This document shows, piece by piece, positions 44,928-53,238 of a DNA stretch of 64,000 nucleotides. Both the position numbers and the translations under genes were made by a program. The first letter of the stretch is position 1. Every line of letters begins with the position of its first letter. Origin of the DNA: Bacillota bacterium (GTDB taxonomy: Bacteria; Bacillota; Clostridia; Lachnospirales; Lachnospiraceae); the NCBI GenBank assembly GCA_023414355.1, contig JAEZOB010000055.1, positions 62,001 to 126,000 on the forward strand, read 5' to 3'. A model generated the notes under the pieces. The model was not told where the DNA came from and searched no databases. It saw nothing but the letters and a program-made list of their open reading frames with translations.

Positions 44928-45300
44928 ATTCTATTAAATTAATCATTCATTATTGTGGTACGTCCCATCTCATTTTCAGAAAAGCTTTGAAATTAATCAC
45001 AAAGCACACGGTGGTCAGTACCAACCCGAGATTCTGTTTGAGGTGTTCCAACTAATGTGTTTGGTGGCTTGTACCGTCCTTTCTTTCATATTTGCGTTGA
45101 GGTGTTACACTAACTTTTTCGGTGGTTTGTACCATCCTTTCTGCAAGATTTCAATCTATATATATTGTAATCCTTCAAAGTTCTGAAGGTAATTACCAGG
45201 TTCTTTTGTAATCAGCCTTATGTTTTCAATGGACTCATCCCTTTCCTATAGATTAGCAACCCTGTCCGTTTGCTTAGTATCTTTTCTTTTCTCTTATCTA
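44886..45300 (-). ncRNA. Candidate ~415-nt noncoding RNA with tandem repeats
   Basis: The minus strand has a consensus promoter (45308-45336) and a terminator (44884-44927) with no convincing ORF between. The RNA has hairpins CCTTCA/TGAAGG and AGATT/AATCT. It carries repeats of 53-58 nt in which AAAGGAYGGTACAARCCACC (positions 45140-45121 and 45082-45063, a degenerate third at 45022-45010) alternates with AACACCTC. It matches none of 6S RNA, tmRNA, SRP RNA or RNase P RNA by eye. It could alternatively be a long attenuated leader of the SNF2 gene. Confidence 0.6.
45010..45140. repeat. Tandem ~58-bp repeats inside the candidate RNA
   Basis: GGTGGTTTGTACCATCCTTT (45121) and GGTGGCTTGTACCGTCCTTT (45063) match at 18 of 20 positions. 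GAGGTGTT recurs at 45040 and 45099 at the same period. A third diverged GGTGGTCAGTACC is at 45010. Confidence 0.8.
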
Positions 45301-45307
45301 TGAGTTA

Positions 45308-45336
45308 ATTTTACAATGTAACAGGTCTTTTGTCAA
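45308..45336 (-). promoter_or_regulatory. Promoter of the candidate noncoding RNA
   Basis: On the minus strand a perfect TTGACA (45336-45331), a 17-bp spacer and TAAAAT (45313-45308). Confidence 0.8.
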
Positions 45337-45496
45337 TACTATTATCTGATAATTTAAATTAATTATTCGCATTGTCGTATTAATTTGTAATTGCAGGTCA
45401 TATTTTACAGACATTGGTGGCAATTTCTAATATTTGGTCAAGCCTTGCTAATCAGCGACCCAAATTGAGAGACTTTAGATTTTTCAATTTTTCTGA

Positions 45497-45525
45497 TTGT
45501 ATTTTTGACGGTTTTATATTAAAAT
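45497..45525 (+). promoter_or_regulatory. pyrB promoter
   Basis: TTGTAT (45497-45502), a 17-bp spacer and TAAAAT (45520-45525), about 50 bp before pyrB. The short leader shows no obvious PyrR attenuator. Confidence 0.65.
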
Positions 45526-45575
45526 CTCTAGTTAAGGAAATGAGAAATCAACCTAATATCCTATGGAGGTAGTCT

Positions 45576-46490
45576 ATGAAACATATCATCAGTCCTACTG
45601 ACTTATCTGTTTCTGAGCTTAGCGAGCTTCTTGATCTATCCGAAGAAATCATTCATGATCCTAAGAAATTCGCCGATGTGTGCCGAGGAAAAAAGCTGGC
45701 CACACTATTCTACGAACCGAGTACCAGAACCCGACTTAGTTTTGAGGCCGCAATGCTTAATCTCGGAGGAAATGTATTGGGTTTTGCATCCGCCGATTCC
45801 AGTTCGGCATCAAAAGGTGAAAGTGTTGCCGACACGATTCGTGTTATTTCCTCTTATGCAGATATCTGTGCTATTCGACATCCCAAAGAAGGCGCTCCAT
45901 ACGTTGCATCTACTTATTCTTCTATTCCCGTTATCAATGCCGGAGACGGCGGTCATAATCATCCCACACAAACCTTTACCGATTTATTAACAATTAAAAA
46001 TTTAAAAGGACGTTTAAATAATTTAACCGTTGGCTTTTGTGGTGACTTAAAATTCGGCAGGACCGTCCATTCCTTAATCAATGCATTGGCGCGCTATGAC
46101 AATATCAACTTTGTACTAATTTCACCTGAGGAGCTTCGTGTACCGGCTTATATCCGCGAAGAGACCCTGAAAGCCAAGCAAATTCCTTACGAAGAAGTCA
46201 GAAGTCTAGAGGATGCTATGCCAAAGCTTGATATCCTCTATATGACCAGAGTGCAGAGAGAACGTTTCTTTAATGAAGAAGATTATATCCGCCTGAAGGA
46301 TATCTATATCCTGGACGACAAGAAGATGGCTTTTGCAAAAAATGATATGCTCGTACTTCATCCTCTTCCGCGAGTGAATGAAATCGCTACCGAGGTGGAT
46401 GATGATCCGCGTGCAGTTTATTTTAAGCAGGCACAATTTGGCGTCTATGTGCGCATGGCTCTGATCATGAAATTATTGGAGGTGAAATAA
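45576..46490 (+). CDS. pyrB: Aspartate carbamoyltransferase catalytic chain
   Basis: This 304-aa enzyme joins carbamoyl phosphate and aspartate, the committed step of pyrimidine synthesis. Motifs include STRTRLSFEAA (carbamoyl-phosphate binding), DGGHNHPTQTFTD and VLHPLPRVNEI. A TGGAGGT site precedes the ATG. The stop overlaps the pyrI start by 1 nt, so the holoenzyme is of the catalytic-plus-regulatory type rather than the free trimer of Bacillus. Confidence 0.97.
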   Translation: MKHIISPTDLSVSELSELLDLSEEIIHDPKKFADVCRGKKLATLFYEPSTRTRLSFEAAMLNLGGNVLGFASADSSSASKGESVADTIRVISSYADICAIRHPKEGAPYVASTYSSIPVINAGDGGHNHPTQTFTDLLTIKNLKGRLNNLTVGFCGDLKFGRTVHSLINALARYDNINFVLISPEELRVPAYIREETLKAKQIPYEEVRSLEDAMPKLDILYMTRVQRERFFNEEDYIRLKDIYILDDKKMAFAKNDMLVLHPLPRVNEIATEVDDDPRAVYFKQAQFGVYVRMALIMKLLEVK

Positions 46491-46918
46491 TGCTGAATAT
46501 CGGAGTATTGAATCAGGGAATTGTAATCGATCATATCAAGGTTGGCGGAGCAATGAAAATCTACTCCTATTTAGACTTAGAGAATAAGGATGTCTCAGTG
46601 GCTATCATCAAGAATGCCAAGAGCAGCAAGATGGGTAAGAAGGACATCATTAAGATCGAAGGTACCTTAGAAGATCTTGACCTAGATATTCTGGGAGCAT
46701 TGGATCATGAGATTACCATTGACATCATCGAAAACGGCGAGATTATTGAGAAGAAGAACCCCACGCTTCCCGAGCATGTCTCCAATGTCCTAAAATGCAA
46801 GAATCCTCGCTGCATTACTTCGATCGAGCCAGGTCTCGTTCACTCCTTTAAGCTGACGGACCGTGTTCATGGAGTATACCGCTGTGTCTATTGTGAGCAG
46901 GCCTTTGACCGGAGATAA
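46490..46918 (+). CDS. pyrI: Aspartate carbamoyltransferase regulatory chain
   Basis: This 142-aa subunit has a nucleotide-binding N-terminal domain (IDHIKVGGAMKIYSYL) and a C-terminal zinc domain with four Cys (KCKNPRCI and YRCVYCEQAF). It confers allosteric control by CTP and ATP. It is coupled to pyrB by a TAATG overlap. No other pyr genes follow in this window. Confidence 0.95.
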   Translation: MLNIGVLNQGIVIDHIKVGGAMKIYSYLDLENKDVSVAIIKNAKSSKMGKKDIIKIEGTLEDLDLDILGALDHEITIDIIENGEIIEKKNPTLPEHVSNVLKCKNPRCITSIEPGLVHSFKLTDRVHGVYRCVYCEQAFDRR

Positions 46919-46925
46919 AAGCCAT

Positions 46926-47027
46926 GTAGGGTTAACGAAGGTTTAGGGTTCGTAGAATCAACAAAGATCTAGGTAATGTATATTAACTAAGGTTTAGGTA
47001 ACGTATATTAACTAAGGTCTAGGTAAT
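46926..47027. repeat. Four tandem ~25-bp units
   Basis: GTATATTAACTAAGGTYTAG-type units at 46926-46950, 46951-46977 (27 bp), 46978-47002 and 47003-47027. The last two are nearly identical. Confidence 0.85.
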
Positions 47028-47031
47028 GAAC

Positions 47032-47198
47032 AAAAGAGAGAGGGTATAGGATCTGATTGTATTTCCAACCAAAGACATCCGTTCGAATTGTTCGCATCGG
47101 ATTTGACATAAATATCTTATGTCAATCCGCTACGTACAATTCGAACGAATGTCAAGCTTAGGAAATACAGTAATCAGAGCCTATACCCTCTCTCTTTT
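47032..47198. other. 167-nt long hairpin (near-perfect inverted repeat)
   Basis: The outer 19 bp are perfect (47032-47050 with 47180-47198). Continuing inward, CTGATT, GTATTTCC, GTTCGAATTGT and CGGATT...TGACATAA each find their complement with small bulges and a 5-nt apex near 47113-47117. There is no coding capacity. It is similar in style to a MITE or a long stem-loop RNA. Confidence 0.88.
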
Positions 47199-47253
47199 GG
47201 GTTTTAGCTACTGTACTCTTTATTTTATACTTAATACCTTATATCTTTATCAC

Positions 47254-47288
47254 TTATCTCTTATCTCTTATCTCTTATCTCTTATCTT
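47254..47288. repeat. Heptamer array TTATCTC x5
   Basis: Four perfect TTATCTC units from 47254 and a fifth ending in T run in 7-bp register, about 200 bp upstream of the lipoprotein start. Similar to the heptamer array at 22579. Confidence 0.88.
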
Positions 47289-47487
47289 TCATCTCTTACT
47301 CTTAGGCGATATTTTTAGAAGGGATTGGAATGAAGGTGATTTTATTTTCAAATTGATTTGTTGTATTTACTTGACTTGTAGGTTTACAAAATATAACATA
47401 GAGTGAAAAGGCTAGATCTATCTTTCTCATTGAGTTATATAAAAGACTATTTCTGGTTAATGAGGTGGATTTTAAGGAGGAAAGGCT

Positions 47488-48078
47488 TTGAAAAGAGTAT
47501 CCTTAGGTATTGTTTCTATTATTTTAGTTTTGGTATTATCTTCTTGTGTAAACATGAATGGCAATATAAAACCCATAAGAACTGAAGTTCTTAATTTCGA
47601 TATACAGACAGCGAAGCAGATGATAGTAAAAGGTGATAAAATCATTTCAGATATTGTAGTTAGGGATAGTGTCTCAAGACAAGAGTATAACCAATTTTTA
47701 AGTACTATGACAGATACCTATGATGGGTATATAGATGTAAAATGGGAGAATATGTTTTTCAATAACAAAGAGTTTGAGGATAACAAGGTAACTACACTGC
47801 AATTACAGAAAAATGTATTTTATCCCACCATATATCACAAGGATATAGAAATAGTATCTGCTAAAATTACTAACACTTATTATCAGAATGAATTTTTTGA
47901 CACCAGCTTTCTATCTATCAGAGAAGATTACTTAGGTGAAGATATAAATTTAAAGGACTGGTATCGTGAGTATATTTATACGAAAAATGATAAGAATGAT
48001 TGGGTATTTTATGGTTTTGGCGGTGTTATGAATTTTACAGGAGAGAATTTTACACCTTGTTATCTTCCGGTAAAGTAA
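47488..48078 (+). CDS. Hypothetical lipoprotein
   Basis: This 196-aa protein has a lipoprotein signal with lipobox LSSC (Cys at residue 20). The mature part is polar and beta-rich with many Tyr, Asn and Lys. I do not recognise the family. The TTG start at 47488 has a perfect AAGGAGG 7 nt upstream. The gene is visibly more AT-rich than its neighbours, which suggests recent acquisition. Its 3' end overlaps a small minus-strand frame. Confidence 0.72.
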   Translation: MKRVSLGIVSIILVLVLSSCVNMNGNIKPIRTEVLNFDIQTAKQMIVKGDKIISDIVVRDSVSRQEYNQFLSTMTDTYDGYIDVKWENMFFNNKEFEDNKVTTLQLQKNVFYPTIYHKDIEIVSAKITNTYYQNEFFDTSFLSIREDYLGEDINLKDWYREYIYTKNDKNDWVFYGFGGVMNFTGENFTPCYLPVK

Positions 48079-48307
48079 CTTTCTTCTCTTTTTCACATAT
48101 CAGCTGATAGGTCTGTTCCCAATATGTTTCCGGAATGCAATCCTGGTCTACATCTCCTTCTTCAAGGAGTGCAAACTCTCTTGCTTTTTCTATTACCATA
48201 GGGAGAAAATTTCTGCCCGTGAGAAGCTCTCCCTGAATAACTAACGAAAAGCTCTTCGCACGAAGAGTGAGTTCACTCTGCTTATTTTGCTTTATATAAC
48301 TTTTCAA
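48050..48307 (-). pseudogene. Small hypothetical frame, possibly decayed
   Basis: 85 codons from a TTG at 48307 encode an unrecognised polar protein (TLRAKSFSLVIQGELLTG ... PETYWEQTYQLICEK). The frame is open further upstream to a TGA but without a start. An ATG with AAAGGA lies upstream in a different frame that stops after 14 codons. That pattern fits a frameshifted gene. It overlaps the lipoprotein gene end by 29 bp. Confidence 0.35.
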
Positions 48308-48398
48308 ATGAAGCAGTTCAGAGGTATTCTCAGGTGAGCTAATTTCATCTGTAGCTTCCTTTCATAATACTTGTTACATACTGATATTAACTATCCCT

Positions 48399-49580
48399 TT
48401 ACTTAGACCCAAGTGATACATTTGAATAAAACCTATGCTTTTCTTTTTTTGTTTTCTGTCTGATGCCGACATTGACTACCAGTGCAACTGCAAGCATGGA
48501 ACTGATCAGTGAGGAAAGACCATAGCTTATATACGGTAATGGTAGTCCGGTATTAGGTAAAAGTTTAATTGCTACGCCGATATTTACAAAAATCTGAAAC
48601 ATCAGATATGCGGACACGCCCATACATATTATTTTACCCATATAATCTGTAGTTCGTGTAGATAGGAGGACGCATCTAAAAATTAAGACTGCATAAAGCA
48701 GCAATATGATAAAGGATCCGATAAACCCAAATTCTTCTCCAACCACAGCGAAAATAAAGTCGCTTTCCTTCGCATAAAGATTATTATATCTTCTATCCTC
48801 GTCCACTTTCAAGGTGATTGACTTTCCATGCAGACCACCGGAGCCTATCGCTGCTATGGATTGATTTTGCTGATAATCGCCGGATAATTCGTCGCTTTCA
48901 TCGGAGGATAAGAAGTATAAAACTCTATTAATCTGATATTCCTCAATAAAGGGAAGATCAACCTTAAACACTGCTACTGCTATGAACAAACCTGCCACTA
49001 CCGGAACCACCAAGGCTAGCGCAGCGAAGATCACCTTATAGCTGATTCCGGAGGTATATACAATAATGCAAAAAATAAAAAGGAGTGCCAGAGCGGAACT
49101 CAAATGAGGCTCAAGCAATATCAAAGCGATCGGCATTGCTGCAGCTGCAGCTAAGATAAAAAACACAGATAACCTGTTCAATTTCTCTTTAAAGCGATTG
49201 CACAGAAATGCCATAAATAGGATTAGTGCAACCTTTGTAAACTCCGAGGGCTGGAAACGGATACCCAAAATAATGATCCAGCGATTAACATTGTTTAAAC
49301 TCGAACCTGCGACGAGTGTATAGGCTAAAATCGCTATCAAAGCTAAGTACATTAAGAAAGAGAGATTGCAGTAAAAATGGAAATCAATAGTAATAACAAT
49401 AATAAATAAGAGATATCCAAAACAAACACCTGCGATATTCTTAATCAGGATTGCATCCCGCGCTTCATCCATATTAAATGCCTGACGTGCACAGTATAAG
49501 CCAATGCATATTAATAGCGTCATAACCAGGACGATGATATAATCAATATTTTTAAAAATCCCCTTAACTTTCTCTCTCAT
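48399..49580 (-). CDS. RodA/FtsW-family SEDS glycosyltransferase
   Basis: This 393-aa protein has about ten membrane helices. Signatures are GIRFQPSEFTKVALILFMA, LLEPHLSSALALLFIFC (catalytic-loop region), AVVGEEFGFIGSF and LLPNTGLPLPYISYG. It polymerises lipid II glycan chains with a class B PBP. Sequence favours RodA over FtsW, but no mre or pbp genes are adjacent, so the role stays open. The ATG at 49580 follows AAAGGA. Confidence 0.9.
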   Translation of the reverse strand: MREKVKGIFKNIDYIIVLVMTLLICIGLYCARQAFNMDEARDAILIKNIAGVCFGYLLFIIVITIDFHFYCNLSFLMYLALIAILAYTLVAGSSLNNVNRWIIILGIRFQPSEFTKVALILFMAFLCNRFKEKLNRLSVFFILAAAAAMPIALILLEPHLSSALALLFIFCIIVYTSGISYKVIFAALALVVPVVAGLFIAVAVFKVDLPFIEEYQINRVLYFLSSDESDELSGDYQQNQSIAAIGSGGLHGKSITLKVDEDRRYNNLYAKESDFIFAVVGEEFGFIGSFIILLLYAVLIFRCVLLSTRTTDYMGKIICMGVSAYLMFQIFVNIGVAIKLLPNTGLPLPYISYGLSSLISSMLAVALVVNVGIRQKTKKEKHRFYSNVSLGSK

Positions 49581-49757
49581 TGTATATCCTTTCAGTTCAT
49601 TCAAAACCATCCATCATTATAATGTCGGTCGTTCTTCATTTGGCTATTATTACCATTATAAACTATCCTATACCGGTACACAAGTTCGATGTTGTCGAAA
49701 TTAGCCTCTATCTTTTATCAATGTAATAACTACTGAAATATCGATTTGATTACACCT

Positions 49758-50339
49758 TCAGAAGCTCATCCTTCCACTTACCACGGTCCAATTAATGTTC
49801 TCCATGAAATTCTTAATATATTCTGCTTTATTGTCAGCATATTGTAGGAAATAGGCATGCTCATACATGTCCAAGACCAGAATCGGAGCGGAATAGGCGA
49901 TATTCCCCAAATCATGTTGATCAAGACTAATGTTACGAAGGCTGCGGCTACGCTGATCATAACATAAAATAGCCCATCCTCTGCTCGCCTTCGCCGTTGC
50001 TGTAAAATCCTCTGTCCATCGCTCTATGCTGCCAAAATCCTGTTCTATCGATACTATGATTTCTTCATTTAATTCTCGCGTTTCCCCTCCAATATTTTCA
50101 AAATACAGCTCATGAAGAATGACTCCGTCCAGTGCAAAGGTTTCGCCCCGTTTGAGTTCCCGATACCAACCAAAGGTGGTATTCGCCTGATCTCTTTGTG
50201 CTTCTCCCTGGCTTAATATGGAATCATTTTTATTGATTTGGTTAACATATCCCTCGTATAGTCTCATATGCGCTTCATATTGTTCCCGTTTGACTACTGT
50301 AATGTCTTCTGAATACGTAAAAGGTATTTTCTCTATCAT
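49758..50339 (-). CDS. Fe/Mn superoxide dismutase
   Basis: This 193-aa protein has the C-terminal metal motif DMYEHAYFLQY (Asp and His ligands), a central ILHELYFENIGG (His ligand) and an N-terminal HMRLYEGYVNQ helix (first His). The sequence is divergent from typical sodA/sodB, for example in the linker, so it belongs to the clostridial SOD-like group. The ATG at 50339 follows GGAGGGAG. It is divergent from the GNAT gene. Confidence 0.85.
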   Translation of the reverse strand: MIEKIPFTYSEDITVVKREQYEAHMRLYEGYVNQINKNDSILSQGEAQRDQANTTFGWYRELKRGETFALDGVILHELYFENIGGETRELNEEIIVSIEQDFGSIERWTEDFTATAKASRGWAILCYDQRSRSLRNISLDQHDLGNIAYSAPILVLDMYEHAYFLQYADNKAEYIKNFMENINWTVVSGRMSF

Positions 50340-50433
50340 TGTTTGCTCCCTCCGTAGCATCCTTAATACTTGTACCATTTCTATATCATACGTGTAGATT
50401 GTGTTAATTATGTATTGTGGAATTAGATTTTTA

Positions 50434-50462
50434 GTGACATAGCAGACAACTTATGTTATAAT
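50434..50462 (+). promoter_or_regulatory. Promoter of the GNAT gene
   Basis: GTGACA (50434-50439), a 17-bp spacer and TATAAT (50457-50462). Confidence 0.65.
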
Positions 50463-50535
50463 CTTCCAAAACCCAAATTGTTACAGTTTATCGCAAATAC
50501 TTTTACAAACATTGTTTTGACGAGGGAGGAAGCTT

Positions 50536-50994
50536 ATGAAGGTTTTAGAAGCAATGCAATATGATTTGGAGCCGATATTGAAGCTTCAATATCTGGCTTT
50601 TCAGAGTGAGGCAGAATTGCATAATAATTACAAGATACAGCCTTTGGTACAGACGATCTCAGAGATCGAGAGTGAGTATGAAAATGGTATTATTCTTAAG
50701 GGAGTCGCAAATGACGGTACAATCATTGGTTCGGTACGAGGTTATACTGAGGGAAACACTCTGCATATCGGCAAGTTGATCGTACATCCAGACAAACGAG
50801 GCAAGGGTTATGGAAAGCTACTGCTTTCTTCCATAGAAGCACTTTATCCGGATTATCGGTATGAGCTTTATACGAGTGAAAAAAGTATTCGTAATTTATG
50901 TTTATATGAAAGTCAGGGATACGAGCGATATCAGGAGAAGGAGACACCTTCCGGTCTTAAGATCATCTATTTAGAGAAATATAGCGAGGCATAA
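50536..50994 (+). CDS. GNAT-family N-acetyltransferase
   Basis: This 152-aa protein has a canonical GNAT core: LHIGKLIVHPDKRGKGYGKLLLSSIEAL contains motif A (RGKGYG). It ends SIRNLCLYESQGYERYQ (motif B, small-molecule or protein-amine acetyltransferases). GAGGGAGG precedes the ATG. It stands alone and converges with the fhs gene at a long hairpin. The substrate is unknown. Confidence 0.9.
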   Translation: MKVLEAMQYDLEPILKLQYLAFQSEAELHNNYKIQPLVQTISEIESEYENGIILKGVANDGTIIGSVRGYTEGNTLHIGKLIVHPDKRGKGYGKLLLSSIEALYPDYRYELYTSEKSIRNLCLYESQGYERYQEKETPSGLKIIYLEKYSEA

Positions 50995-51114
50995 AGCTCG
51001 TGAACTGCACCAAAAATGCTAGACATAAACCGGCCTTCGAGGGTGTAACTCAATATGAATAAGAGCTCATTTTATGTGATTTAAATATAATCCATAAATC
51101 GGTACCTAATATGA

Positions 51115-51188
51115 ACGCTCCCTTCCGATGGGATAAAGTCTTTTGGATATTCAATGATCCATAAAACTTCCCGTTCGGGAGGGAGCGT
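51115..51188. terminator. 74-nt hairpin, bidirectional terminator
   Basis: ACGCTCCCTTCCGA pairs with TTCGGGAGGGAGCGT and the stem continues through AAGTCTTTTGGAT/ATCCATAAAACTT to an 8-nt apex. It lies between the convergent GNAT and fhs genes. No strong T run; its length is unusual for a plain terminator. Confidence 0.65.
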
Positions 51189-51215
51189 ATCTATTGTGCC
51201 GTTTTAACAATAAAA

Positions 51216-52886
51216 TCAGAATAGACCGGTAATTCTTCCACTGTCATCCAGATCAATTCCTTCCGCTGCAGGTACTTTCGGAAGTCCCGGCATCGTCATC
51301 ACTGTGCCGGTGATTGCTACGACAAAGCCTGCTCCGGCTGATACATACACCTCACGGATATTGATTGTAAATCCAGTCGGTCTGCCAAGCTTTGTGGCAT
51401 CATCTGACAAGGAATATTGATTTTTCGCCATACAGATCGGAAGCGTTCCATAGCCGAGCTCTTCGATGGTCTTAATCGCACTCTGCGCCACAGGATCATA
51501 GGTCACTCCATCCGCACCATAGATTTCCGTTGCGATGGTCTCAATCTTCTTCTTCAAGCTTAAGTTTAAGTCATATAAAGGCTTATAATTGCTCTTCTTC
51601 GTCTTCATGGTATGAAGAACCTTCTCAGCCAGATCCAGTCCGCCTTCTCCCCCCTTTTCCCATACTTCACAAAGGGAAAATTCGCAGCCTCTCTTTTCAC
51701 AGAATTCCTTTACATAGGCAAGTTCTGCCTCTGTATCTGTGACAAAGCGATTCAGACTGACTACCACTGGAACACCGAACTTCTGGAGGTTTTCAATATG
51801 CTTTTCCAAATTAACGATACCTTGTTTCAGTGCCTCGAGGTTCTCCGTGGCAAGCTCCGTCTTCGGGACACCGCCATTATATTTCAAAGCTCTGATAGTC
51901 GCCACCAGTACGATTGCATCCGGAGTCAGACCTGCCATCCTGCACTTGATATCTAAAAACTTCTCTGCTCCAAGATCAGCACCAAAGCCTGCTTCTGTCA
52001 CTACCACATCTGCCAGCTTTAAGGCTGTCTTCGTTGCTCTGACACTGTTACAGCCATGAGCGATATTCGCAAAGGGACCACCATGAATAATTGCCGGAGT
52101 ATTCTCAAGAGTTTGAATCAGATTTGGCTTCAGTGCATCCTTTAAAAGTGCGGCCATCGCTCCTACTGCATTTATCTCCTTTGCAGTTACGGGCTTTCCT
52201 GTATACGTATAAGCCACCACAATCCTTCCGAGTCTCTCCTTCAAATCCTTAACATCCTCTGCCAGGCAAAGTACTGCCATGATTTCTGAAGCAACTGTAA
52301 TAATGAAATGATCCTCCCGCACCACACCATCAGCTTTTCGTCCAAGACCGACAACGATGTTGCGAAGGATTCTGTCATTCATGTCCACGCAACGCTTCCA
52401 TACAATCTGATTGGTATTGATATCCAGTACATTTCCTTGTTGAATATGGTTATCCAGCATTGCTGCAAGCAGGTTATTTGCAGAGGTGATTGCATGAAAA
52501 TCACCGGTGAAATGCAGATTCAAATCCTCCATCGGTACGACCTGAGCATTACCACCCCCGGCTGCCCCTCCTTTGATGCCAAAGCACGGACCGAGAGACG
52601 GTTCACGAAGTGCAATAACAGACTTAATATTCATCCGGCCCAAAGCCTGCCCCAATCCGACCGTTGTCGTCGTCTTTCCTTCTCCGGCAGGAGTTGGATT
52701 AATCGCCGTTACCAGCACCAGCTTCCCGTCCGGTCTATCCTTTACCTTTTCCCAAAGCTCATCTGAAAGCTTCGCCTTATATTTTCCATAGAACTCCAGA
52801 TCCTCCTCAGCTATGTCAAGTCTTCCCGCAACCTCCCTGATGTGTATAAGCTGTGCTTCCTGCGCAATTTGAATGTCCGACTTCAT
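51216..52886 (-). CDS. fhs: Formate-tetrahydrofolate ligase
   Basis: This 556-aa enzyme makes 10-formyl-THF from formate, THF and ATP, feeding purine synthesis and one-carbon or acetogenic metabolism. The P-loop TPAGEGKTTTTVGLGQAL, FGIKGGAAGGG, HFTGDFHAITSANNLL and the C-terminal TGTVMTMPGLPK are all diagnostic. Length matches the family. A promoter (TTGATT-N16-TACAAT) lies at 52936-52963. It is transcribed alone. Confidence 0.97.
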   Translation of the reverse strand: MKSDIQIAQEAQLIHIREVAGRLDIAEEDLEFYGKYKAKLSDELWEKVKDRPDGKLVLVTAINPTPAGEGKTTTTVGLGQALGRMNIKSVIALREPSLGPCFGIKGGAAGGGNAQVVPMEDLNLHFTGDFHAITSANNLLAAMLDNHIQQGNVLDINTNQIVWKRCVDMNDRILRNIVVGLGRKADGVVREDHFIITVASEIMAVLCLAEDVKDLKERLGRIVVAYTYTGKPVTAKEINAVGAMAALLKDALKPNLIQTLENTPAIIHGGPFANIAHGCNSVRATKTALKLADVVVTEAGFGADLGAEKFLDIKCRMAGLTPDAIVLVATIRALKYNGGVPKTELATENLEALKQGIVNLEKHIENLQKFGVPVVVSLNRFVTDTEAELAYVKEFCEKRGCEFSLCEVWEKGGEGGLDLAEKVLHTMKTKKSNYKPLYDLNLSLKKKIETIATEIYGADGVTYDPVAQSAIKTIEELGYGTLPICMAKNQYSLSDDATKLGRPTGFTINIREVYVSAGAGFVVAITGTVMTMPGLPKVPAAEGIDLDDSGRITGLF

Positions 52887-52935
52887 TCGTGTACCTGCCT
52901 TTCCGTTTCTGTAATACGAAAGCTTTAATAATTAA

Positions 52936-52963
52936 ATTGTAGCATTTCTTCCCGATTAATCAA
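52936..52963 (-). promoter_or_regulatory. fhs promoter
   Basis: On the minus strand TTGATT (52963-52958), a 16-bp spacer and TACAAT (52941-52936). Confidence 0.65.
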
Positions 52964-53021
52964 GATAGCTGAATTATTTTACTTATTAAATATCTTTATT
53001 TATCATTGATCATATAGTTAT

Positions 53022-53052
53022 AAGTGCGCAGCACCTATTTTACACTTTAATA
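53022..53052. repeat. Solo end of the dispersed palindromic element
   Basis: GTGCGCAGCAC and TTTTACACTTTAAT read, on the reverse strand, ATTAAAGTGTAAAATAGGTGC then GCGCAC, matching the left arm of the element at 35138. The remainder of the fhs-HAD gap shows no gene. Confidence 0.6.
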
Positions 53053-53238
53053 TTCAAAAGAATTATAAAGAATTTTGTCGCATCCATAAGCTTCATCTGC
53101 ACGGTATTCAAAGTTACCACAAGAATGCTGCCTAAAATAATAAAAAAATGTTGCGTTATGAAATGGAATGAGTATATACTATTAATAATTTCAAACTCAA
53201 ACTAATGTTTCAGTACATAAGCAGAAAGGAAGTAACAA

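Larger units (their letters stand above)
46919..47487. other. 569-bp repeat-rich gap after pyrI
   Basis: It contains four 25-bp tandem units (46926-47027), a 167-nt long hairpin (47032-47198) and a heptamer array (47254-47288). Two small open frames in it lack ribosome sites and consist of repeat sequence. The promoter of the downstream lipoprotein is not clear. Confidence 0.65.

Noticed and set aside
45010..45140. T-box-like GGTGG...ACC motifs in the candidate RNA
   Set aside because: The repeats lack the GGTGGNACCGCG antiterminator core and no aminoacyl-tRNA or amino-acid gene follows.
44953..45186. 77-codon plus-strand frame opposite the candidate RNA
   Set aside because: It starts at a non-ATG codon without a ribosome site and its sequence is the complement of the tandem repeats.
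46926..47290. CRISPR array
   Set aside because: The 25-bp units are contiguous without spacers and no cas gene is in the window.
47119..47585. Two plus-strand frames before the lipoprotein
   Set aside because: They run through the hairpin and heptamer repeat, and the second overlaps the well-supported lipoprotein start.
48050..48307. Transposase fragment
   Set aside because: I considered an insertion-sequence accessory protein but see no catalytic motif, inverted ends or target duplication.
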